Below the pieces are notes generated by a model. The model was not told where the DNA came from, made no database searches, and saw only the letters and a list, made by a program, of their open reading frames with translations. From assembly GCA_964035575.1 (NCBI GenBank), contig OZ037834.1, forward strand, positions 1,457,598 to 1,521,597: a stretch of DNA of 64,000 nucleotides, in the 5' to 3' direction. Below, one piece after another: positions 33,958-44,054 of the stretch. Each line of letters opens with the position of its first letter. Position 1 is the first letter of the stretch. Source of the DNA: Rhynchopus sp. YZ270_cl-10 (taxonomy: Eukaryota; Euglenozoa; Diplonemea; Diplonemida; Diplonemidae). Position numbers and translations under genes: made by a program.

Positions 33958-34089
33958 TTTTCGGTATGTAACTTGGGATAGGCCCACATGATCATGGTCT
34001 ATCATGTGGTACCTGTGTACCACTCGGTTTGCTCCCAGGGCTTTTCGACCAGCAGTCACACATCCAAACAGTGATTTCCCACCTTAGAC

Positions 34090-34200
34090 CACGTAATTAC
34101 GTACCCTAGGGTACGTAATTACGGACCCTAGGGTCCGTAATTACGGACCCGGGTCCGCACTTGAGGGTCCGTAAAGAGGGTCCGTAAAATTTACGGACCC
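34090..34200. repeat. Palindromic 22-bp satellite, right copy
   Basis: About two and a half units of the CCTAGGGT-containing palindrome followed by diverged GAGGGTCCGTAAA words, mirroring the array at 30782-30915. Confidence 0.85.
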
Positions 34201-34496
34201 TCGGGTGTGTGGACCCCGCCGTGTATATCATGAAAAAGACAAAAAAGAACTTTTGGGGGGGGGGGGGGGGGGTAGGGGGGCGGATTGCTAACGTTTTTTA
34301 TGTAATTTTTATTATTTTTTCGCCGGTGGGCCATTTCAGTGGTGACCCACACGCTGTGCCACCCCAAAAATGGGTTTCCGGGGGTTTTTGGGGGGTTTTG
34401 CGGCAAAAAACGTGAAAAAACGAAAAAAAATGCCGTTTTATTGGTGTTTTCATGATTTTGTACTGTATACAGCCTATGATTGGAGGAATTTGACAT

Positions 34497-35440
34497 ATTT
34501 GACTCAATATTTCAAACCAAGATCGGTTCGAAGGGTCCAAAAGGGTGCAGCTCGTCGAAATCAGGCCCACAGGACCCCCAGGAGTACGATTTCCACCGGA
34601 GAGTGACCCCAAGAGGCCTCTGGCGGCCTTAATTTGTCATTTTCTGCCTTCCCCCCACACTCGTGCATTTCGATGCGCAGCTGAAGCACTTCATCAGGAC
34701 ACGCATGCACACACCCCTGATCCACTCTGCATCCGCGAACCTCCTCACGAACTCAGCAGCATCCTCAGACGCTTTTTGTGAGTGGGAGGCCGTTTTTTTA
34801 TTTGTTACGCCTGTCAGGGGAGGAGAAGGTGGGCAGTGAGGGGGGAGGGGAGAGGGGGGTACTTTACACGCATACGCACGGGTTCAGGGGGTGATATTCG
34901 ACTCAATATTTCAAACCAAGATCGGTTCGAGGGGCCCAAAAGGGTGCAGCTCGTCGAAACCAGGCCCACAGGACCCCCAGGAGTACGATTTCCACCGGAG
35001 AGTGGCCCCAAGAGGCCTCTGGTGGCCCTAATTTGGCATTTTTTAGCCCACAACCGGCCCTACCCCCCTCTCTGGGGGGGAGGGCAATTTTTCACTCCTT
35101 TTCCCCATTTCTGGTGCTTCTAAGTCCTCCAAAGGGTAAAAAACCGGTTCCGTTGGGTCCGCGGACCATTTTTGGGGGGGGTATGTACCCAAATTTGTAC
35201 CATACCCTACTTTAGGTGATGGTCATGGGCAAAGTCACGGAGAGGACAGGCACCGGACAAGCACTGGACAGGCACTTTTTTTGACTCCAAAATTCAAAAA
35301 AAATCATTTGTAAGTGGTCCAGAAGTCTGTTCGTCGTTGAAATCAGGTCCACAGGACCCCTGGGACCCGATTTGCACCAGAGAGTCACCCAAATAGACCT
35401 CTGGTGATCCAAAAAACTCAATTTTTTTGCTAAAAAACCA
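34497..35440. repeat. Three direct copies of a 155-bp segment at 393-bp spacing
   Basis: Segments starting near 34497, 34890 and 35283 share TCGTCGAAATCAGGCCCACA, GGACCCCCAGGAGTACGATT and AGGCCTCTGG in order. The first two are close, the third is diverged. Equal spacing indicates a decayed tandem array with a 393-bp unit. Confidence 0.75.
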
Positions 35441-35679
35441 CTTTTGCCCATTTTGGGGGGAAAGTCCATTTTTCACTAATTTTCCCCATTTTGGGTATTT
35501 CTGAGCCCACCAAAGTGTAAAAAAATGGTTTCATTGGATCCTCCGAACATTTTTGGGGTGGGTATGTGTCTAGTTTTCCACGGGAAACGAGTTTCTATGT
35601 TGCAAAAAATTTTTATTTCACTTTTTGTGAGGACAATCCGCCCCCCTAGGGGGGGGGGGGGGGTTTTGAAATCGACCCA

Positions 35680-36456
35680 TATTGTATTGTATAGTAGAAT
35701 ATTGTGGATGTGTTTGCAGGGGGAAAAAAACAACGTATTTTATTGGTAAAGTTAGTAGTGGTATGTATTGTGATAATTGCCTATCATAAAAGATAATACA
35801 TACAGCGTGTATTGTGATGTGCATTAATGTACGCAATATAGGCAATGTATCACAATACAGATATCCACTAGGACACAGTATGAAAGCTTCTCTATGATTA
35901 GAAGTGAAAGAGAAAAGAGTAGTTGTGCTAAAACGCAGTTCGGTTGTGGAAAAAAAAAAAAAGAGAAGAAGAGAAAGATTATGCAGTCGTGCTAATGTCA
36001 TCAATAGGGGAAAAGGGAGGGGGAAATCCTTTTTTTTCATTCAATCTAAACGTTCTAAGTATATAGTGCATAATGGATGTGGGTGGAGGAGGGGGGAGTT
36101 TTGGGAAGGTGAGGGGTGTGTGTATGTGTAGTCTTCCAAGCTGATTGGATGGATACTCTTTTTACCTCCTTCCTTTTTTTTTTGTCGGTCCTCCTTTTTG
36201 CGTCCGTGCAGTATTACTGAATACAATATAAAAAAAGTAAAAAAAAAACGAAAAATCTATTCTAACTTTGTTGACGTTTGATCTGTTGCACTGCAACTAT
36301 CCCAAATCACTTTCACTAATTCTATTTTTACCTTTTTTTTCCCGTAAAAAATTTTTTTTCGGGACATTTTAAAATCCTCACTGTATCATAATCTATTACG
36401 TCTTTGCAAACCCTCTCTTTGCTTTTCTCTCTTTTATATCAACTCCGCTTCTCTTC
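35680..36456. other. Intergenic interval with a short inverted repeat
   Basis: A pair of about 20-bp inverted words (GTATTGTGATAATTGCCTAT and its near complement) bounds a roughly 95-bp segment at 35766-35862, a small MITE-like structure. The rest is A/T-rich with no gene. Confidence 0.5.
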
Positions 36457-39400
36457 CTAATGTGCTGCACTCGCACTCCGTGCCCTCTGCCCATTTGGTG
36501 TGAAGAGATTAATCGCCGCAACGGGAATAGGATGGTAGGCACCTCCAGCAGCACTCCCCTCATTTTCATTGGCAAAGACGGACTCCGCTCTGACTGTCGC
36601 AAGGTCGGAGAGGGCGAGGGTGGAGCCGATTCCGTCGTCGCCAACTGTGTCTGGGGCTGCGTCACGCATGATGGTCCCGACAATGCGATGAACGAAGCTG
36701 TCGTGGCGTTCTGGGTTGGGTTCTGCCTTCTCCGCTTTGTTGCGGATCGATGCTATGGTCCTCTCTGGCTCGGCTTGGGAGAGGAAGGTATGCGGTCGTG
36801 GCAGGGCGTTGGGAGTATCAGGGTACCCCCTCGAGGTCGGCAACGACACCCCTGACACCCCTGACACTCCGGAGGCTGCGGTGGTACTCCGCCGCCTGCG
36901 TCCACCCAACACCACTTCGCTGCTGCCACTGCCACCACGGAGGGCGGAGACACTCTGCTCCCCACTCATCCTCCTCGGATCAGCTTTGACCCTCATCCCT
37001 GGAGACATCATGCCAACAGTCGCAACAGAGGCGACGGTGGGGGAGACGGATCGTCCGTTCTTTTGTGTTGTGTGTCGGGCAGGTATGGGGCGGTTGTTGT
37101 CATGGAGGAGTGCTTCGGAGAGGCGTGGGTGTGGTTGGCTTGGTGGTCGGTGTTCCTTTTCAAGGGAAGCCTCGCGTTGTGTGAGCATGTCTTGAAGTGC
37201 GTCGAGGCGTGCCTTCTCGCGGACCAAGCGGCGTGCCTCGGCAGTGGCGCGGGAGCTCTCGCGGAGTGCCTCAGCATCGCGTCGGGCAAGGCCCCGCTCA
37301 CGCTCCTCAGCGACGGCCCGCTCACCTTCAACGCGGCGGGCTGCAGCCTCCAGACGCGCGCCACCTTCATCAAGCGCAGCGCTGCGTGTCTGCAACGCCA
37401 CCTCCACCTCCTCAACCTCCTTCGATCGTCGGTCCAACTCCTTCTGAAGACGGTCTTGTCTGAAAAAAAGAGGGTAATTTAATTACAAATTGAAAAAATG
37501 ACCAAAAATGGGTTTAAAAAAGCGCGATTTATAAATTGATGTAAGATCTATTCAGTTTACAGCGCATATTCATTGGAGGCAGAGTCCGCGGAACACCCCC
37601 GTTCACCCCGTCCCGGACGGGGGTCAATTATTTTCCAAAAACCGACCCCCGTCCCGACCCCCGTCCAGGGACGGGGGTTTTGGGTTTTTTTTTTGGGTGT
37701 TTTTTTTGGGGGGAGGGGGGTTTGGGAGGGGGAAATTTTATTTTTCCTGCCTCAGTAGGTGATTGTCGATACAAAAAAAAAAAGGAAAAAGGGTTTGGGA
37801 GCCTCAGCCCCGCAGGGGTTTTTTGTAGTTTCGACAATCGCCTGTACATCGACATCCCTTTCCCATGTACAATACTTAACAGAAAAATCAAAAAAGAATA
37901 ATAATAATAATGTCCGGCCGGCCGACAAAGCGGATGCAAGCTTTGGCAAGGCTGGGAAAGAGGGAGAAGGGGTCACTGCCGGCCATGTTGCAGCAGGCGA
38001 AGAGGAAGGCCGATCAGATGAAGGCTGCATCAGCGACAGAAGCCATGTCACAACTTGACGCCAGCGTGGCAATGCAGGTCGGTGGCGATGGCGATGACGA
38101 TGACGAAGATGAAGATGAAGTGCCAGCTACAGGTGTTAAAGCCTCCGTGAGCGACTTTGTGTTGCAGCCCCCTTCCGTTGCCGTCACATCTACGGAGACT
38201 GCGCCTGTTGCTATTACAGAGGAGACTGCGCCTGTTGCTACTACAGAGGAGACTGCGCCTGCTGCTACCGCCATGCAGATAGATGCTGATGCTACGACCG
38301 ACGTCCCAGATGCGGCTTCTGCGACAGGTTCAGGTGATCGTACTCGTCTTGCGTCTGATGTGTCAAGCTCCAATCGTGCAGCGAAGAAGCGAAAAGTACG
38401 GACGTACCAGGAATCGTGGGAGAGCCAGTTCAAGTGGCTCTGCAAGGACGAACTTGGGATGACGTGCAAGCACTGCGAGTGGTTCTTCGTGAAGGAGAAG
38501 AAGGGAACGATGCCTACAAATGTTCAGCACGCGTTCACTTCCAAAAGACCACTGAACAACTGGAACACTGCACTTGATGCAATAAAATCGCATCATAAGG
38601 CGGAGTATCATGTTACTGCTGAACGTGAGCATGCGAAGTTCCTGGTTAACAGTAAGAAGCCCGCCGCGCCCACCTCCTCCATCGCTGCACAGCTTGACAT
38701 GGCGAGTGAAAACACGAAGGAGAAGAACCTGGAAGGGCTCATTAGCCTGATCAAGTGTGTGCACTACAACGCTCGACGTATGCACGCCATTGAGGAGTTG
38801 CAAGAGCACGTGATCTACGTGGCTGAGGAGCAGGGGTGCGCCAGTTTGCAGCGGCATTTAGCTGAGCCGCCGACTTACCTCGGCACGGCAGAGTCTCGCC
38901 AATTACTGGAGTCAGTGTCGATGGTTACGACGGAGGACTTGCTACTGTGCATCCAGCAGTCTCCCTGGTGGTCTTTGATGTGCGATGAGAGCAAGGACAT
39001 CGCCCAGTGTGCAGAGTGTGCTCTTTGTGTTCGCTACATCGACGTAGAGGAGGGGGAGGTTCGCGAGTGCTTCCTGTCCTTGCTCCCCATGAACAACGGC
39101 ACATCAGAGGAGTATGAGAGGGTACTCTTGGGGGCGGTACGCGACCTTGGTTTAAATCCGAAAAGGATGATTGCTATCGGATTGGATGGGACAGCGTCGA
39201 TGTCTGGGAAAAAGAGGGGGCTGCAGAAGAGGCTACGCGTGAGAATGAACCTGCACGCGAAGTACTTCTGGTGTACGTGCCACCAGTTTGTGCTGAAGCC
39301 AAAGGGGGCGACGAAGGCCGTGCCGTGCCTGGATGCGGCGATCGCCATGGAGTCGAAGCTGTACTCCTGGTTCAACGCCAGCAGCGTTCGTGTGACGGAC

Positions 39401-42400
39401 TGGATGAAGTTCCAGAAAGGAGTTGGAATCGACAAGCCACGCAAGGTACTGGAACCCCATGAGATTCGGTGGATCCAGAATGCCAGATGTTTGGATAACA
39501 TCACGGCAGTGTACCGCCCTCTGGTGCGGTTCCTTAGAGCAAAGACCGCTGATCTGTCAGCGAAGCTCATGGAACCCGCCATGGTAAAGAGCGTGCATCT
39601 GCTTGCAGATGTCGAGGATGCCAACAGCTCGTTGGTCTCAACACTCCAGGTATGGCCCAAATCAATTCCCTTTATCGTTTATTTTATTTCATTCCACAGG
39701 ACCGCAGCCTGAGCGTGTTTGATCTGGTCGACGTGTTCGACCAGTACCTGCACACTATCCGCGAACTGCGTGATAATCCTGCGATATCAGGACAGGTGTA
39801 CCCCACGTGGCCAGAGGTGCTGGCCGACGTAAATGCGGAGGCATTGGACGAAGACCTGGAATTTAACCCATTCCACGAAATCGTCGCCTCCCCCTACCTC
39901 ACCCGCCTCATTGAAGAGACTGAGGGCGTGATTTGTGATGTGCCCTTTTTGTCTAAATTTAAAATTTTTTCCCCTAGACATTTCCCCAGGGACACATCAC
40001 AATTACTACTTTTTGGGGCAAAAGAGCTAGACGACCTGTTGTCGTGGTACACTAGCGGCGTGACAGATTTTTTTTACAGTGGCACCTCCTCCGACCCCTG
40101 CACTGAGGACCGAAAGGTGTCAGGCACACATGGAGGTTACGACTTCGATCTCGCCCGTATCAAGGCGGAGTTCATTGTTTACAAAGACACGTTTTCTACT
40201 TTGTCTGACACGACAGTGCCTGACATTTATAAAATAATGAAAAAAAAAAAACTCTTCCCTCATTTGAGAGAAATTATTGAAATTTTTCTTGTTTTCCCCG
40301 TGAGCAACGCTGAATGTGAGAGAGTCATATCAGCTATGAATCAAATAAAAACTAATCAGCGGAAATTGCTTTCATCCGACAACCTGAACGGGAACATGCG
40401 TATTGCTCTGCATGCCCGTGGGAAGGGCAGAGTGTTTTCTGCGCCTGGGAAGGAGGTCAAGAGATTCGATAAACGTCTGTCCCACAACCAGTGTCTGCGA
40501 GCAGTGAAGCGATTTTATACCGCTTACACGAATGCGTCAGGGTGCCAAATTAATCGCGCACTGCGTATCCCTGACCATGTTGTCACGTCAGTGTATCCGC
40601 CTTTCTAAGTTTTTTACCCCAACCCCAACCCCACCACCACCCCCCCCGTATACCGAATGTAAAATCATCAAAGAACATATGACCCCCCTCCCCCCGTCAT
40701 TTTTTCACTTTCAGCAGGAGAAAAAGCCTCCCTTTCGTATTTCTGGCTTGTCCTCGGGGAAAGCTCGGGAGAGGTTTTTTTTTGTTTTTTTTTTTTGTGT
40801 TTTTTGGGCGGGACGGGGGTTGGAAGGGGGTGCATAATTAATTTTCGGGGGAGGTCCGCGGGCTCTGATTGGAGGGGTTTTTTAGAAATTAGTAAAAGAA
40901 AAATTATTTAAAACAAAAGTGCACTCCGTATCCAAAACATATGTGGAGTGGTGGGGATGGGGGTGGGGTGTTTCTCATACAACGCCTTGGTGTGAGCAGC
41001 TGCCTCCTTCTCTTTGCGGAGGGTTTCACTCTCGGAGGCAAGCTTTTGCTCCCACTGGTCGCAGGTCGCTGTGCGCTTCTCAACCGTAGCCTGCTGCTGC
41101 GTGCTGCGCGACTTGAGGACATGCTGCAGCTTCTCTGCCTTCGTCTTCTCACGCTGCACCTCTCCCTTCAAACGCGCCACTTCCGCAGTGAGCGAAGCCA
41201 CCTCCTGCTGCGCCTGCTTATGTGCATGGGTCGCCCCTTTCGAGCTTTCCCCCTGTTGAAAAAAGAGAAAAAATTGGTATCCTCAAATTTAAGTCGATAG
41301 TGGAAAAAAAAAATGATGAGAATGGAGAGTGCTTCATTTGCTTTTGCACTTGAAAGGGTAGAGTGTGAAGCTTACCCCTTGCTTTGTCGAATGGAGGGAG
41401 AATAAAAGGGTGTCACGAATTGTTAGATTGGTGACCACAAAAAGAATGGGATGAGCCTAAGCCTCTCGCAAATCACTTTAAATTTATGGGAGGAAAGGAG
41501 CCTTGGGAGGGCAATAATGCATACCTCTTCTTTGAGTCGCAGGAGTTCGTCTTTGCAGGTTTGGAGCTCTCCAGAGAACCATTTTTTCGATGCGCGAAGT
41601 GCACTGTACAGAGGAGGGGGGGTAGGGAAAGTGGGGAATAGAGTATGGAGAGAGATGAGGGGGTATTTGCGTTAGTGAAGTGCGGTGATATCCTAACGAT
41701 TCATCATTAACTGAATGCCATAACACATCTAGTACGGTAGGCTGTAGTATCACGGCACTGTCCGATCGGACAACCGTTGATACCAGGGATTAGAAAATGT
41801 GAGGGAGGGAGGGAGTAACTGTGCAGAAGGGATGGGAAGATGTGTAATGACACCCCAAAAAAAGAACAAAAAGTTTGTAAGATGACCCTAAGCCTCTCGT
41901 ACTTAGTCACCTTGGGGAAAGATATATGATCACAACGTCAGTAATAACACATTCTGCTCATCTCTGAGCATGGAGAGACAAAGATCTTTACAAAAATACA
42001 TCCCCGCAATCTCAAAAAATTCGTCATTTTTACATCTTGAAAGAAAAAAAAATTTCAATCAACTTCGTTTCATACCTCCTCTCGTTCTCAAGGGTTTTCA
42101 TTGCGGTGCGCAATTGATCAATTTCGCGTGTTTGCTTTTGAATGAGGACGGCCTTTTCATCGCCCTTTTGCCGTGCACCACCAGCACCCACTTCTGCTTC
42201 GAGACGTTGTTTGAAGCGAAGCCGCTCTGTACTTAGTATCTCTGCGTGCTCCTGCTTTGCGGCTGCGAGCTCTGATTGGTGATGTGCTTTGGTTTGTGCA
42301 ATGCGCTCGTCCATCATGCTCTTGAGGTTGTCTATTTCCTTTCTGTGTGCGGACACTGTTATATGCGAGGGCGGCAGCTGCGGGGCAACGCTGGCTGAGG

Positions 42401-43409
42401 GGGAGCGGCTGCGACTCCGCCGTGCAGCACCACCACCACCACTCAGCGGCACCCTCGCCTCCCCATGGTCCACGACATTCGCCTGCATCCGCAGTGCAGC
42501 AGGAGGCGTCTGCTGACGCTGCTGTGGCGACGCCTCCTTCCCCTCCTTCCCCCGTGGATACGTCACCGGCGAGGGCGGCTGTGTCGACCGATTCGAAAAC
42601 GACTCCGCCCGCCCAGACGACGCAGACGGAGCACGCGAAGTCGACTGCGAACGTGACCGCTCCTGCGGAACAGGCACCACCACATCCGGCTCAGGCGTCG
42701 GTGTGGACGGAACAATCAACTCAACATGCTGCCGTGTCGACACACCACCTCCACCAACATTCGGCACCTTCACCGGAAGGATTGGCGCCAACTCCCCATC
42801 AACCAGCACACAGGTCGTCAACGGAGAGGACTTATCATAGCTGGAGCCGTTGTTGTGGAGGGAAGGTGTGCCCCACCGCTGTGCCGGGCATGGTTGGAAG
42901 GCTGGTGCGGCGTGCTGCGACATGGTTTCCTCTTCAAAGGTACGGCTGTCTGAGGGTGGCGGTGGTGGCGACACTGACGGGGAAAGGGAGGCCTCACGCT
43001 GCCCCAATGACGCACGCGTCAGAGGGGGTGGCGACTGCGACAGCGACGTCCGAGCCTCTGACCGGGTCGGCCCTTCCCGCACACCAAGCTCCCGCATCAG
43101 TTCATTGCAGTCTTCATCGTCTGCTGCAGTGTGGTCAAACAAAGGCGCAAGGGTGACACCATCTGTATCCCCCTCATACTCCCCTTCTGAAGGCACATGG
43201 CTGATCCCCCCGATCCCTATCAAATCCATATCCGACGAACAATCGTCCACACTCCGTGCACGCGTCCCCCCAGACCCTGACCCACTCCGTTGCGTACAGG
43301 TCCGCTCATGAAAGCGAAGGCTGCCTGAAGTAAAGAGAAGCCCACAAGTGCTACAAGGCGCCATTTTCGGAGCAATAGAACGGCGGTTAGTACCCATAAT
43401 GGTCGGCAT
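36457..43409 (-). CDS. C2HC zinc-finger / coiled-coil protein, 895 aa
   Basis: Four exons (43409-42076, 41603-41525, 41252-40981, 37459-36457) join in frame to 895 residues. The N-terminus holds one C2HC finger, CSTCGLLFTSGSLRFHERTC, with spacing C-x2-C-x12-H-x3-C as in the ZC2HC1 family. A long Ser/Pro-rich disordered region follows. Then comes a continuous coiled coil that crosses three splice junctions (for example HRKEIDNLKSMMDERIAQTK and HTKAL joined to QDRLQKELDRRSKEVEEVEV). A second disordered C-terminal region ends the protein. The 3.5-kb third intron contains a complete hAT transposon in opposite orientation. Continuity of the heptad pattern across the join shows the gene is probably still functional. 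A cytoskeletal, basal-body or flagellar role is plausible but unproven. Confidence 0.85.
37580..40867 (+). mobile_element. hAT DNA transposon with intact-looking transposase gene
   Basis: The element is 3288 bp. Terminal inverted repeats are about 22 bp and imperfect (CAGAGTCCGCGGAACACCC on the left; the complement of the right end reads CAGAGCCCGCGGACCTCCC). Perfect 8-bp target duplications ATTGGAGG lie at 37572-37579 and 40868-40875. Start CAG, 8-bp duplication and transposase identify the hAT superfamily. Intact duplications and an open reading frame indicate a recent insertion. It occupies an intron of the coiled-coil gene, antisense to it. Subterminal DNA is G/C-rich with CCCCGTC words on both sides. 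Confidence 0.93.
37910..40608 (+). CDS. hAT transposase (ZNF862-like group)
   Basis: Two exons (37910-39649 and 39700-40608) around a 50-base GT-AG intron give 882 residues. Residues 1-160 are disordered with an acidic run and a basic nuclear-localisation-like KKRK. A zinc finger follows (CKHC at 186-189, HH at 228-229, H234). The RNase-H-like catalytic core shows the first Asp in MCDESKD (D359), the second in AIGLDGTASMSG (D426), and the late Glu region SNAECERVISAMNQIKTNQR within the C-terminal hAT dimerisation domain. No internal stop interrupts either exon. A TTAACAG upstream of the start could serve as a trans-splice acceptor, so the gene may use the host system. It cuts and reinserts the element. 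Confidence 0.92.
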
Positions 43410-44054
43410 CTTTCCTTTTGGTGTGTTATTGACAACACAAAAAAAAGGGGGGTTTATTTAAAAAATCGCTTCACCCCAGGAAGTTGTGTCCTGAGAGAAG
43501 GGGAAAAATACAAAAATCAGAGAGAGAGAATAATCATCCAAAAAAAAAGTGCAGTAGTCTCTGGCTGCTAGAGGGTTGTGTGTAGTGTGTATAATTTGCC
43601 TTTGGGTGGTGGTGGTTTGTATTTTAGATTGTGGGGAAAGGGTTGCAGTTTTATAAAATCTCGAGTTTGGTACGTTTTTTTCCTTCTATCATGCACCCGC
43701 CAATAAAAATCCTCTTCCCCTACTCTGTTATTCTCTGAGGAAAAGTTTGGGGAGGAAACAAAGATCGCATTGGGCTCTTCCCAACACTACATTCCTTTTT
43801 CCACCTCCCCCCCTTTTTCGCTTTGTTCTTCCCTCTCTTGAAGTTCTTGCTGTAAAGCAGGAGCTGAGAAAAAGCCTGAAGGTCCTGGGCCAACATGGGG
43901 CAAACAAAACAAAGTGAATATGCCTCACGTATACACACATCTAAGATAAACTCCCCCAGGCTGCTTCCCCCCTTATGGGGATTTACCAATAAAAAAGATG
44001 TCATCTGCAAACGGGACAAAATACACATCACAGCTCTCCCTAAGACGCGATGTG
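43410..44054. other. Intergenic region
   Basis: About 640 bp. On the minus strand a run CCCCCCTTTTTTTTGTGTTG lies 40 bases before the coiled-coil gene's start, a candidate trans-splicing tract. No gene or repeat recognised. Confidence 0.45.

Larger units (their letters stand above)
30728..34223. mobile_element. Nested 3.5-kb TIR element inserted at TA
   Basis: The ends are CACGGCGGGGTCC with GAGGGTCCGTAAA just inside, inverted at the other end, with TA on both sides. The insertion splits the hairpin arm exactly between GCC-TA and TATCATG, so this element is younger than the hairpin. Subterminal DNA is filled with a 22-bp palindromic satellite on both sides. The interior holds a 7-bp satellite and two direct copies of a roughly 300-bp inverted-repeat unit. 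No protein-coding gene was recognised, so it is probably non-autonomous. Confidence 0.7.
30184..35679. mobile_element. Outer TA-flanked inverted-repeat element containing nested insertions
   Basis: The left end TGGGTCGATTTCAAAACCCC (continuing as a C run) is the exact reverse complement of the right end, and both are flanked by TA. Between them lie a large hairpin, the nested element at 30728-34223, a triplicated 393-bp unit and homopolymeric G/C runs. No transposase was found. Whether the two outer ends belong to one element or to two related copies cannot be settled by eye. Confidence 0.55.
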
